From positions 1,178,001 through 1,242,000 of the forward strand of contig CAVYXG010000001.1 of assembly GCA_963772375.1 (NCBI GenBank): DNA of 64,000 nt, given 5' to 3'. Positions within the stretch are counted from its first letter, which is position 1. The number at the start of each line of letters is the position of its first letter. Origin of the DNA: DATBHM01 sp963772375. GTDB lineage: Bacteria > Actinomycetota > UBA4738 > JACQTL01. Both the position numbers and the translations under genes were made by a program. Below the pieces are notes generated by a model. That model saw nothing but the letters and a program-made list of their open reading frames with translations, had not been told where the DNA came from and searched no databases. Shown in pieces: positions 30,590 to 38,588 of this stretch.

Positions 30590-31758
30590 TCACGGCGCTT
30601 CCGGCTCCGGTCGGCGCAGCCAGACGGAGACGTGGGCCGGCTGCATGGTCTCTCGCACGGCGGAGACCAGGTGACCCTGCAGGGCGTCGAGGTGCACCTC
30701 CTGCCGCAGGACACCGGAGAATCCCTCGAGCGTGCGGGCGGCATCGTAGCGTCGCCGGTAGAAGCGGCGGTCGATGAAGGCCTGGATCCGCCGGCGGAGC
30801 GGCCGGAACATGGCGGCCACCACCAGCGTGGACCCCGCGATCACGACGGAGTTGCTGCGCCCGGCGACCGCGCCCAGCCCCAGGGCGAGGCCCGCGTACA
30901 GGCCGCCCAGGACCAGGTGAGCGCGCCGTACACGAGCGTCCGGTTGATGACCCGGTCGATGTCGTACAGGCGGTACCGCAGGATGGCGATCGCGGCCGCC
31001 CCGGGGATGGCGACGCCGAATCCGAGGATCAGCCCCACGTATCACAGCAGGTCGCTGAGGAACAGCGAGACGCCGAAGAACGCAAACCCCGCGATCAGAC
31101 AGCCCAGCGAGACCGCGGCCGCGAAGGCGAACCACTTGAGCTGGAGGCGCTCCTGGCCCACCGACCGGCGGAACCGCATCACCAGCGACACCACCGAGAT
31201 CACGAGCAGCAGCAGGCCGACGACGAAGACGGGCGTGTTCTGGAACCCTCGGAGCGCCGTGACGGCGACGGGGTTCGGGATAGCTGGGAGCCCCTTCCCG
31301 AGCAGCACCGGCGCGGGATCGAGGGCGGTCCCCACCGAGTAGACGACGGCGAAGACGACGGCGGCCCAGCCGAGCCATCGCCACCTGCGGCTCGGCAGCT
31401 TCCCGTTCGGGAACAGGAGGAACACCAGGCCGACGAGGCCCAACCCGGGATCCGTGATCCAGACGCTGACCCAGCCCGGCCACCGAACCCAGCCGTGTGG
31501 CGACGACCCGTCCTGCAGGGCGTGGATGGCGAGATGGATGCTCAGCGCGCCGACCGCGTTCGTCGCGGCGAGCCCGAGCATCAGCCAGCCGATGGAGTTC
31601 TCCGTCCGCCGCGAGGCGACGACGGCGCCCAGGGTGGAGATCGTCACCGCGGGGACGAGGTCTGCGAACCCGGCCGTCCCCACGGAGTCGATCAGCGATC
31701 GGTTCGCATAGAGGAGGACGAGGCTCACTGCGACGACGACGTAGCAGGCGATGGCCAT
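30590..31758 (-). pseudogene. Broken polytopic membrane sensor-like gene
   Basis: Remnant of a gene paralogous to the intact one at 45559-46824. The first 238 codons (31758-31042) encode six or so transmembrane spans and stop at TGA just after FLSDLL. The same frame continues from there with GFGVAIP...YRLYDIDRVINRTLVYG, then a frameshift near 30925 moves the homology to another frame, which continues LYAGLALGLGAV...RPLRRRIQAFIDRRFYRRRYDAA to the stop at 30590. The paralogue reads through both points (YRLYDIDRIIRRTVAYG, RPLRRRIQGFLDRRFARRRYDAA). Two separate lesions make decay more likely than one base-calling error. The original start is uncertain because a good ribosome site lies upstream out of frame. 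Confidence 0.75.
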
Positions 31759-31889
31759 GCCCCACGCCAGCCGCGCCGGTCCCGTCGATTCACCCCATGG
31801 CCTCCTGCGCGAACCTATCTACAGGCCGGCCGTTCCGGAAGCGTTACGAGCGGCCCTCCGTGGTCCGGCGGAGTCGCGGACAGACCCGG

Positions 31890-33593
31890 CTATTCGTCGC
31901 GGAACGGCGCGAAGGGATCGACGGCTCGCCCGGCCGCGGCTTCGTCGGCCCGGGTCGCCCACGACGGGAACGGGAACCGCACCTGGATCGGGATCGGGAT
32001 GTGCGGCTGCTGCAGGATCATCGACCCCGGCTTGAGGATCGACGCCCGCGCTCGCGTCACCGCTGGGAGGAACCCGTACTCGGAGCGCTGCGCCTCGGCG
32101 GTGTCGAGGCGGCCGACCACGCGGAATGCGCTGTTGGCGATCACGCGGCGTTCGACCTCCGAGGCGGTCTGTTCGGCGCCGATCAGGATCATCCCCAGCG
32201 ATCGGCCGCGTTCGGCCACGTCGAGCAGGACCTCCTTGATCGGCGACCACCCCTCGCGAGGCGCGTAGCGGTTGAGCTCGTCGAGGACCAGGAAGTGCAG
32301 CGGCTCGCGGTGGCCCATGCGTTCCTTCTGCTCGAACAGCCGCTTGATCACGACGCCGGTCACGAACCGCTTCGCCCGGTCGTGCAGGTTGTGGATGTCG
32401 ACGACGGTGACCTGCGTCGAGTCCCAGTCGATGCGGTGGCGCTCGGGGTGTTCGGCTTCGCGGCCCCAGATCAGGTGGTTCTGGTTGAGCCGGAACCGGC
32501 CCGCCTGCAGCCGTCGCAGGAACGCGGCCACCGTGGCGTCGGACAGCCGCCCGCGCCAGTGCGATGCATCGTCCTCCACGTTCGCCTCGATGACCTCGCA
32601 CAGCTCGTCGAACGACTTCACCGCGTAGCCGCCGCACACCACGGTGGCGTCGTGCTCGGGGTCGTCCTCGCACTCCCTGTCGAGGTACTGCTCGACGCGC
32701 GCCACGAGGTCGGCGATCTGGGACCGCTCGTCGTCCGCCTCGGCGAACAGGAACCGCAGGAACCGCTCCCGCACGAACTCCCGCACCGTCCAGTAGTAGG
32801 CCTGGACACCCTCGCCACGCCCTTCGACCTGCGGGACCGCCGCGCCCCCTGTCCCGCCCCGGGGCGGAGCCCACAGCCCCACCGAGTCGAACTGCCCGGC
32901 CGGCAGACCGAGCCGGGCGTAGTCCGCGCGGTCCTGCTCGGTCAGGCGGGCGTTCGCCTTGTCGAGCCACAGCAGGTCCTCGCCCTTCACGTTGAACACG
33001 ATCGCCTTGGTGTTCACCCTGCTCGCGCCGAGGACGTCGCTGTGGAACAGCGCGTACAGCAGGAACAGCGCGTAGGTGGTCTTGGTGGCCACCCCGGAGA
33101 TGCCGCTGATGTTGACGTGCGCGCCGCGGCCGCCGTCGAGGAAGTCGAGGTCGAGGAAGATCGGCTCGGAGTCCCTGCTGAGCCCGGCCGGCACCCGCCG
33201 GGCCATCTGGTCGAAGTACAGCGCCTCGTCGCGATCCTTCCCGCGGGCGCGGAAGGCGGCCAGCCCCGGCATCGGCGGGACGAAGATCTCGGGTTCGAAC
33301 CGCGTGGCGACGACCTCGGCGGCGACCGCCGTGTCGACCGGCAGGACGCCGCGGTCCACCAGGAACACGTCGGTGTCGAACGTCGCCCCCTCGTGCTTGG
33401 CCCGGACGTTCTGCACGATGCCGGCGATGCGCAGCGGCCCCCGGCCGGGGACCTGCGTGTCGACGATGACCGCGTCGTCCAGCTGGAGGTACGACTCGGG
33501 CTCGACCCCCACCCAGAACGTGAGCGGCGTGGAGTCCTCGGTCCCGAGGACCATGCCGACCTGTTCGGAGACCTCGTTCGGAACTTCGCTCAT
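31890..33593 (-). CDS. herA: HerA-like ATPase/translocase
   Basis: 567-aa ATPase of the HerA/FtsK-related group. Residues 1-100 form a small beta-barrel domain (HAS-barrel-like). The nucleotide loop reads GISGVATKT (about 162-170), with an alanine-threonine pair where most HerA proteins have Gly before Lys. HFLVLDELNRYAP is the Walker B motif, LIGAEQTASEV the sensor region, and an arginine-rich C-terminal part follows. HerA with NurA forms a DNA-end resection machine in archaea and some bacteria. The ATG at 33593 overlaps the nurA stop (ATGA), so the pair is coupled and probably forms one complex. Confidence 0.85.
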   Translation of the reverse strand: MSEVPNEVSEQVGMVLGTEDSTPLTFWVGVEPESYLQLDDAVIVDTQVPGRGPLRIAGIVQNVRAKHEGATFDTDVFLVDRGVLPVDTAVAAEVVATRFEPEIFVPPMPGLAAFRARGKDRDEALYFDQMARRVPAGLSRDSEPIFLDLDFLDGGRGAHVNISGISGVATKTTYALFLLYALFHSDVLGASRVNTKAIVFNVKGEDLLWLDKANARLTEQDRADYARLGLPAGQFDSVGLWAPPRGGTGGAAVPQVEGRGEGVQAYYWTVREFVRERFLRFLFAEADDERSQIADLVARVEQYLDRECEDDPEHDATVVCGGYAVKSFDELCEVIEANVEDDASHWRGRLSDATVAAFLRRLQAGRFRLNQNHLIWGREAEHPERHRIDWDSTQVTVVDIHNLHDRAKRFVTGVVIKRLFEQKERMGHREPLHFLVLDELNRYAPREGWSPIKEVLLDVAERGRSLGMILIGAEQTASEVERRVIANSAFRVVGRLDTAEAQRSEYGFLPAVTRARASILKPGSMILQQPHIPIPIQVRFPFPSWATRADEAAAGRAVDPFAPFRDE

Positions 33594-34558
33594 GCGGACA
33601 TCGCCTCGCTCGCCAGATGTTCCATCAACGCCCGCCGGATGATTCCGGCGTGCCCGAGCCGGTGCCGCAGCCACGACTCGAGCCCGCCGACCGGCGCGAG
33701 GTTCTGCGGCGCCCGCGGATCGGAGGGCCGGCCCGCGTAGCGCGGCAGCAGCGACGACACCGTGCCGGCCACCTCCACGGCCTCGGCCAAGCCGAGCCCC
33801 GACGCGACCTCACAGCGCACGACGCCTGCGTGGTCGTGCCACGGAGCTCGCCACGGCACCAGCCGCGTGTACCACGAGTACCGGTCGACCAGCCCTTCGG
33901 CCGGCCCCAGCCCGAACAGCGGCGTCCGCTGCCCGGGGACCAGCCTCCCGACGAGCGACTCCTCCTCGGGGCCGAGGTACTGGTGCGCGAACCGCTTCAC
34001 GACGCCCACCACCGGGCACGCCGTCGGAACGCGAACCCCGAAGGGCCCGTCCACGAGCACCATCCGGTCGGTCTCGGCGGCCAGGAAGGCGGCGAGGTCG
34101 GCCTCGGCCTTCCGCATGACCGCCTGCAGCCGGGCGAGCGGCTGTTCGGGATCCGTGCCCTCCTCGGTCACCGGATCGAACGACAGCGTCGACCCGCCGA
34201 TCGTCACGTCGATGCGATCGGGCTGGACGCCCCCGCCCAGCACCAGCGCTCGCCCGATTCGGTGGTCGCCGAACGTCGCCCGGCCGTCCGAGCACACGGA
34301 GCCCACGCCGTGCGAGCCGAACAGCCCCGGGACCCTGCGGCCGTCGGCATCGGCGACGAGGCGGATCTCCACCCTGCGGACCCCGTCCACGAACCACACC
34401 GGCCCCGGTTCGGCGTCGGGTTCGGTCTCGATCGCCTCGGTCCAGTCGTCGCGTTCGACGAACGGGCTCGCTTGGACGTCGGGCTGGTCGTCCTCGACGG
34501 CCGCCTGGAATCCCATCCCGAACTCGGGCATCCACGGGTCGGCGCGCAGGACCACCAT
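33590..34558 (-). CDS. nurA: NurA-domain nuclease
   Basis: 322-aa protein with the NurA fold, a 5'-3' nuclease related to RNase H/Argonaute PIWI. The first acidic motif is WFVDGVRRVEIR (Asp58), followed by RMVLVDGPFGVR with a second aspartate, VVGVVKRF and an acidic C-terminal area. Immediately upstream of herA and overlapping it by 4 nt, it is the expected nuclease partner of the HerA ATPase. The ATG at 34558 is preceded by TAGGCT at 10 nt and no Shine-Dalgarno site, so the operon is probably nearly leaderless. The longer open frame across the giant gene is a shadow. Confidence 0.82.
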   Translation of the reverse strand: MVVLRADPWMPEFGMGFQAAVEDDQPDVQASPFVERDDWTEAIETEPDAEPGPVWFVDGVRRVEIRLVADADGRRVPGLFGSHGVGSVCSDGRATFGDHRIGRALVLGGGVQPDRIDVTIGGSTLSFDPVTEEGTDPEQPLARLQAVMRKAEADLAAFLAAETDRMVLVDGPFGVRVPTACPVVGVVKRFAHQYLGPEEESLVGRLVPGQRTPLFGLGPAEGLVDRYSWYTRLVPWRAPWHDHAGVVRCEVASGLGLAEAVEVAGTVSSLLPRYAGRPSDPRAPQNLAPVGGLESWLRHRLGHAGIIRRALMEHLASEAMSA

Positions 34559-34568
34559 GTCGGGCGGG

Positions 34569-34574
34569 AGCCTA
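34569..34574 (-). promoter_or_regulatory. Candidate -10 element (TAGGCT) for nurA-herA
   Basis: Leftward TAGGCT ends 10 nt before the nurA ATG, identical in sequence and spacing to the element before sbcD. Confidence 0.4.
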
Positions 34575-34665
34575 CCCCTCCCCGGCGACACGACCCCGGA
34601 GCGTCGCGCCGGCGTGGAGACACCGAGCCACGCGGTCCTGCATACGACGAGCGGGAGAATCTCGG

Positions 34666-37600
34666 CTACGTCAGCGGCACGGTATCCAGGTAGACGGTCC
34701 GCTTTCGGCCCGATCCGAAGTCCTCGCGTTCCATGAACACCAGCCGCAGCGGCTTGGTTCCGATCGCGAACGGGAACTTCATCGCCTTGGTCCACCGGGT
34801 CAGGCCGCCCGAGATCGTGGAGTGCCCCATGGTGAACGGACCCTGGATCGTCTTCCAGCCGAGCGTGGGGTCCGGGACACCGGTGTCCCGGAGCTGCGCG
34901 GCCACCGTCATCTGCCCGGGCCCCGGCACGGTGACCGGTCCGTTGACGCCCGGCGCGCTCTTCACGGCCGAGTACGACATCCCCACCACGGTGATCCGGA
35001 CCTCGAAGTCCGACGACTTCACGATCGACGCGGTCCGGTCGGGCGCGAGGCGCACGAAGTCCGCCAGCACCACCCTCGACAGGTGCGCGCCGGCGATCGA
35101 ATGCGGCTGGTACCGCGCCAGCCCCATCCGGACGAACGGCCAGTAGTACGGCGGCAGGTCCATCTTCACGTCGGCAAACCACATCTTCTTGCCGTGGTCG
35201 AAGTCGACCTCGTGGCCGGCCACCGACACGCCCGGCGCCGCGATCTCCGCCATCTGGAGCCCCGCGCCGAACGCGGTCGCCAGGGGGAACAGGGCGTTCG
35301 TGACCTTGAACCCCGGATGCGTCGACGCGTAGACCGGGTCGAACCCCCACTGCGTGATCCACTGCTTGAGGGACTCGGTCGGCCGCTCGCTGAACACGAT
35401 GCCGAGCTTCTCCTCGTCGCCCGAGCTCCACCACGGCCGGTCCAGGAAGATGCGCAGGCCGTTCCCAGCCCGCCTGCTGACCACCCCCGAGGGGCCCTTG
35501 TGTCCCTGCCACTCGAACAGCGGCACCGCGTACCCCACCTTGGGCGGGTCCGGCCGGCGGGAGTTCCTCACGATCAGCTTCGGCGTGGGCGGCGCCGGGT
35601 GTTCGTCGGAGTCCCGAGTGATCGGCCGCGCCAGGAACTGGACGTCGACGTCGCTGTCGTTCGGGATCGCCGTGCCGGCCTTCCGCGCAATCGACCCGGC
35701 GTGGAGGTGGACCACGTAGTCGGCGCCCCGCACGTACCGGTGCCCGGTCGTGGGGTCGGTGACGACCTCCGAGTCCTCCACCAGGCCCGCCGCGTCCACC
35801 ACCGCCGGCGCGAGGCCGCTGAGGTGCACCGACACGTGCTGGACGAAGTACTCCGCGAACCGGGACTTGGCCACGAGCGTGTACTTCACCCGGTGGAACT
35901 TGGTGTCGTGGAAGTCGTGCTTCGCGTTCAGGATGAAGAACGCGTCGTTGCCGGCCGTCGGCACCTTCACCAGCGCGGCGTGGTCGTGGTGGGCGACGAG
36001 CTGCCGGGGCTCCGCCGTCGAGGCGTCGATCGGGTCGGTCCACTCCCCGATCACGTCCATCTGGACGGTGCTCTTCCGGCTGAACGAGACCTTGTCGACG
36101 AGCGTCGCGAACGTGTCCCCGATCGCGGCCTTGTTCGTCGCCGCGCTCGGCGAGAACAGCGGCGGCTTCAGCGGCTGGCGGATGGCGTGCACCAGCGTCA
36201 GCGTCCGGAACGGCGAGATCATCCAGTGCTGGCCGCGCGCGACGAGCGACCGCAGGTTCGACAGGTTGGCGGGGTTCCGTTCCAGGATCCACTGCCAGAT
36301 GCCCATCTTGTCCACGTCGGCGACGCGCAGGTAGGACGACATGCGGACCTCGATCACCGTCGCCTTGGGGAGCTGGACGGTCATGATCCGGCCGCCCAGC
36401 GCCGGGGCGCCGTTGCCTTCCTCGATCCGCAGGACGAACGGGTCGCTGTCCGGCCACGGGTCGTTCCCCCACGAAACGAGCGCGAGCACCCCGCCCGAGC
36501 CGGGCAGCCCCCGGAACGCCGCCCCGCGCGAAACCGGGTCGGGCAGGTACGGCAGCTTGGCGATCCCGCCATTCTCCACCGGGAAGTGGAGGTTGGCGAC
36601 CGGGTAGAACGGCTGGTCGAACGCGTTCGGGTCGGGCTCGGCGCCGGTCTCCGGATCCGGCAGCGTCGGCCGCAGGAACGACCCGCTCTCCCGCGCGACC
36701 ATCATCTGGTACGTCGCGAGCGTCCCGTCGACGCCGTTCGCCAGGTCGAACATCCCGTGCTGCTCGGCGATCAGCTGTGCGGCCTTCGGGGCGACGATCC
36801 ACCGCGTGTTGGGCCCGCCGGAGGGCACGTTGTAGTTGCTCCGGATGACCAGGCGCTCGACGTGCTCGCCCTCGGTCTTCGCCGACCGGGGGACCACGCC
36901 CGGCGGCGGAACCGGCTCGAACCGCCCGTACACGGTCTCGTCCGTCGCGTGGGTGAAGTCCGAGGGGCTGGGGTCGTCCGGCCCGAGGCCGGTCCCGCCG
37001 AGGTAGGTGACCCGCGCCCGCAGCCGGTACGAGCGCCCGAACCGGAGCGGCGGCAACGAGCCGGGAGCCGGCGTGAACACCTCGGTCAGGTGGAAGTTCG
37101 GGTCGTCCAGCTGCTCCGTGTCGATCGGGTCCCCAGCCGGGTCGGTGTCGATCGTCTTGCCCGGCCGCGCGGCGACCATGCTGTCGCCGGTGAACCGGGC
37201 CAGGACCTCCCCCAGGAACAGGTCCGTCGTCGCGTCGTTCGCCGCGGCGTTGGGGTCCTGGACCACCGACGTCGTGGCGACCCCTTCGTCATCGATCGTC
37301 GGCGTCAGCGGCGAGGAGCCGCCGATCTCGTAGTCGCCGTGGCGTCGCATGAGCGAGAACCACTCGCCGGCGGCCGTGTCGAACACGTCCCACCGCAGGC
37401 CCTGGAGCAGGTCCTCCGCCCGGAACGGCACAGCGGACGGCGTGCCGAGGGCGGTGTTCAGCCCTTTCACCGCCTGGAACAGCTGGTGCTGGTGGATCGC
37501 GTTGTCGCTCCGGAACAGCCCGAGCCCTCCCGATCGGAGCGCGGGCAGCCCCTCCTGGTCCGGCGTGTCGGGCGCGTGCCGCTGGGTGAGGTGGGCGCTG

Positions 37601-38577
37601 CGGAGGTTGTCGGCGAAGTTCCTGATCCGGATCGCGGCGCCGTCGGGATCGACCTCGATCAGGTGGTACTCGGGGTCGCCGAGCCGGAGCACCCCCTTGT
37701 CGACGTCGGCCTGGGCGCCCGACCGGGGTTGCGGCTCGAACCGGTGCGCCGCCGGCATCAGGATCGCGGCGGTGTCGGGCATCTCGTTCGTCCCGGTCGG
37801 CGGCGGCCGCAGCAGGAGGTGCACCGTGGTCGGCGTCGGCGCGCCGGCCGGGACCGGCACCACGAGGTCGACCGCCAGGCCGAGCATCCGGAGCAGCCGC
37901 TGGAACCCGCCCAGCCCGCCGATGGCCTGGTGGAAGTCGACGAGCTCGACGGTCGGCTTGAGCAGGTTGTGCGGGACCTTGTTCCAGTAGACCTTGTGGA
38001 ACATCTTGGCCTGCAGGAAGTTCAGCTGGGAGGTGCCGAGGCCGCCGAGGGCCTTCGCGTCGTCGAGCTGGTGCTCGATCCCCTCGATCGCCAGGTCCTC
38101 GGTCCGCCGGGACTGGAACGTCAGCCCGTTGAACCGCTCCAGCAGGTCGGTCGCCGAGGGGAGCTCCGTCGGGCTCGCCACCGCGATGTCCGTGTAGTTG
38201 TCCTGGATGAACTCGAGGATCGGATCGAGGGGGATCGATCGGATGCGCCGGTCGTCGAGGCCCTTGAACCGGTCGGCGAAGTCGTAGGGGCGAACCGGCG
38301 AGGTCGGCCGGAACAGCTTGGTCCACACCGCGGAGTCGGGAGCGTCCGACGCGGGGTCCGGCGTCGCGGCCTGGGTCGAGGTCCCGATCACCGCGAAGAC
38401 GGCGATTCCGGAGAGCGTGGCCGGCCAGTCGACCCATTCCGGCCAGTTGCTGAGGTCCGCGATCGCGGGCGAGGAGCTCTGGAGACGCGGCGACACGTAC
38501 GCGGTGACCCGCAGGTCCCCGCCGGCCGTCGTCCCGTTCGGGATGGCGGTCCAGAGCGTCCGCTGGCTGAAGCTCAT
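34666..38577 (-). CDS. Giant protein of unknown function (1,303 aa)
   Basis: I do not recognise this protein. It starts MSFSQRTLWTAIPNGTTAGG with no signal peptide or transmembrane segment. It is soluble in character, rich in beta-strand and Pro/Gly turns, with no Walker, protease or glycosidase motif that I can see. Residues 140-270 contain a helical stretch (FLQAKMFHKVYWNKVPHNLL). Later parts have repeated strand-like segments such as FRLRARVTYLGG-type and RLVFMERE. Almost no cysteine is present. ATG at 38577 lies 11 nt after the stop of the 1,156-aa twin-arginine protein, so the two are one operon and probably one complex. It might act in the cytoplasm or be exported bound to its partner. 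Unknown, but clearly a real gene by codon use and length. Confidence 0.85.
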   Translation of the reverse strand: MSFSQRTLWTAIPNGTTAGGDLRVTAYVSPRLQSSSPAIADLSNWPEWVDWPATLSGIAVFAVIGTSTQAATPDPASDAPDSAVWTKLFRPTSPVRPYDFADRFKGLDDRRIRSIPLDPILEFIQDNYTDIAVASPTELPSATDLLERFNGLTFQSRRTEDLAIEGIEHQLDDAKALGGLGTSQLNFLQAKMFHKVYWNKVPHNLLKPTVELVDFHQAIGGLGGFQRLLRMLGLAVDLVVPVPAGAPTPTTVHLLLRPPPTGTNEMPDTAAILMPAAHRFEPQPRSGAQADVDKGVLRLGDPEYHLIEVDPDGAAIRIRNFADNLRSAHLTQRHAPDTPDQEGLPALRSGGLGLFRSDNAIHQHQLFQAVKGLNTALGTPSAVPFRAEDLLQGLRWDVFDTAAGEWFSLMRRHGDYEIGGSSPLTPTIDDEGVATTSVVQDPNAAANDATTDLFLGEVLARFTGDSMVAARPGKTIDTDPAGDPIDTEQLDDPNFHLTEVFTPAPGSLPPLRFGRSYRLRARVTYLGGTGLGPDDPSPSDFTHATDETVYGRFEPVPPPGVVPRSAKTEGEHVERLVIRSNYNVPSGGPNTRWIVAPKAAQLIAEQHGMFDLANGVDGTLATYQMMVARESGSFLRPTLPDPETGAEPDPNAFDQPFYPVANLHFPVENGGIAKLPYLPDPVSRGAAFRGLPGSGGVLALVSWGNDPWPDSDPFVLRIEEGNGAPALGGRIMTVQLPKATVIEVRMSSYLRVADVDKMGIWQWILERNPANLSNLRSLVARGQHWMISPFRTLTLVHAIRQPLKPPLFSPSAATNKAAIGDTFATLVDKVSFSRKSTVQMDVIGEWTDPIDASTAEPRQLVAHHDHAALVKVPTAGNDAFFILNAKHDFHDTKFHRVKYTLVAKSRFAEYFVQHVSVHLSGLAPAVVDAAGLVEDSEVVTDPTTGHRYVRGADYVVHLHAGSIARKAGTAIPNDSDVDVQFLARPITRDSDEHPAPPTPKLIVRNSRRPDPPKVGYAVPLFEWQGHKGPSGVVSRRAGNGLRIFLDRPWWSSGDEEKLGIVFSERPTESLKQWITQWGFDPVYASTHPGFKVTNALFPLATAFGAGLQMAEIAAPGVSVAGHEVDFDHGKKMWFADVKMDLPPYYWPFVRMGLARYQPHSIAGAHLSRVVLADFVRLAPDRTASIVKSSDFEVRITVVGMSYSAVKSAPGVNGPVTVPGPGQMTVAAQLRDTGVPDPTLGWKTIQGPFTMGHSTISGGLTRWTKAMKFPFAIGTKPLRLVFMEREDFGSGRKRTVYLDTVPLT

Positions 38578-38588
38578 CGCGCTCCCAT

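Noticed and set aside
30841..31038. A separate small gene between the two parts of the broken sensor
   Set aside because: Its translation (YRLYDIDRVINRTLVYG) aligns with the middle of the paralogue at 45559, so it is a fragment of the pseudogene.
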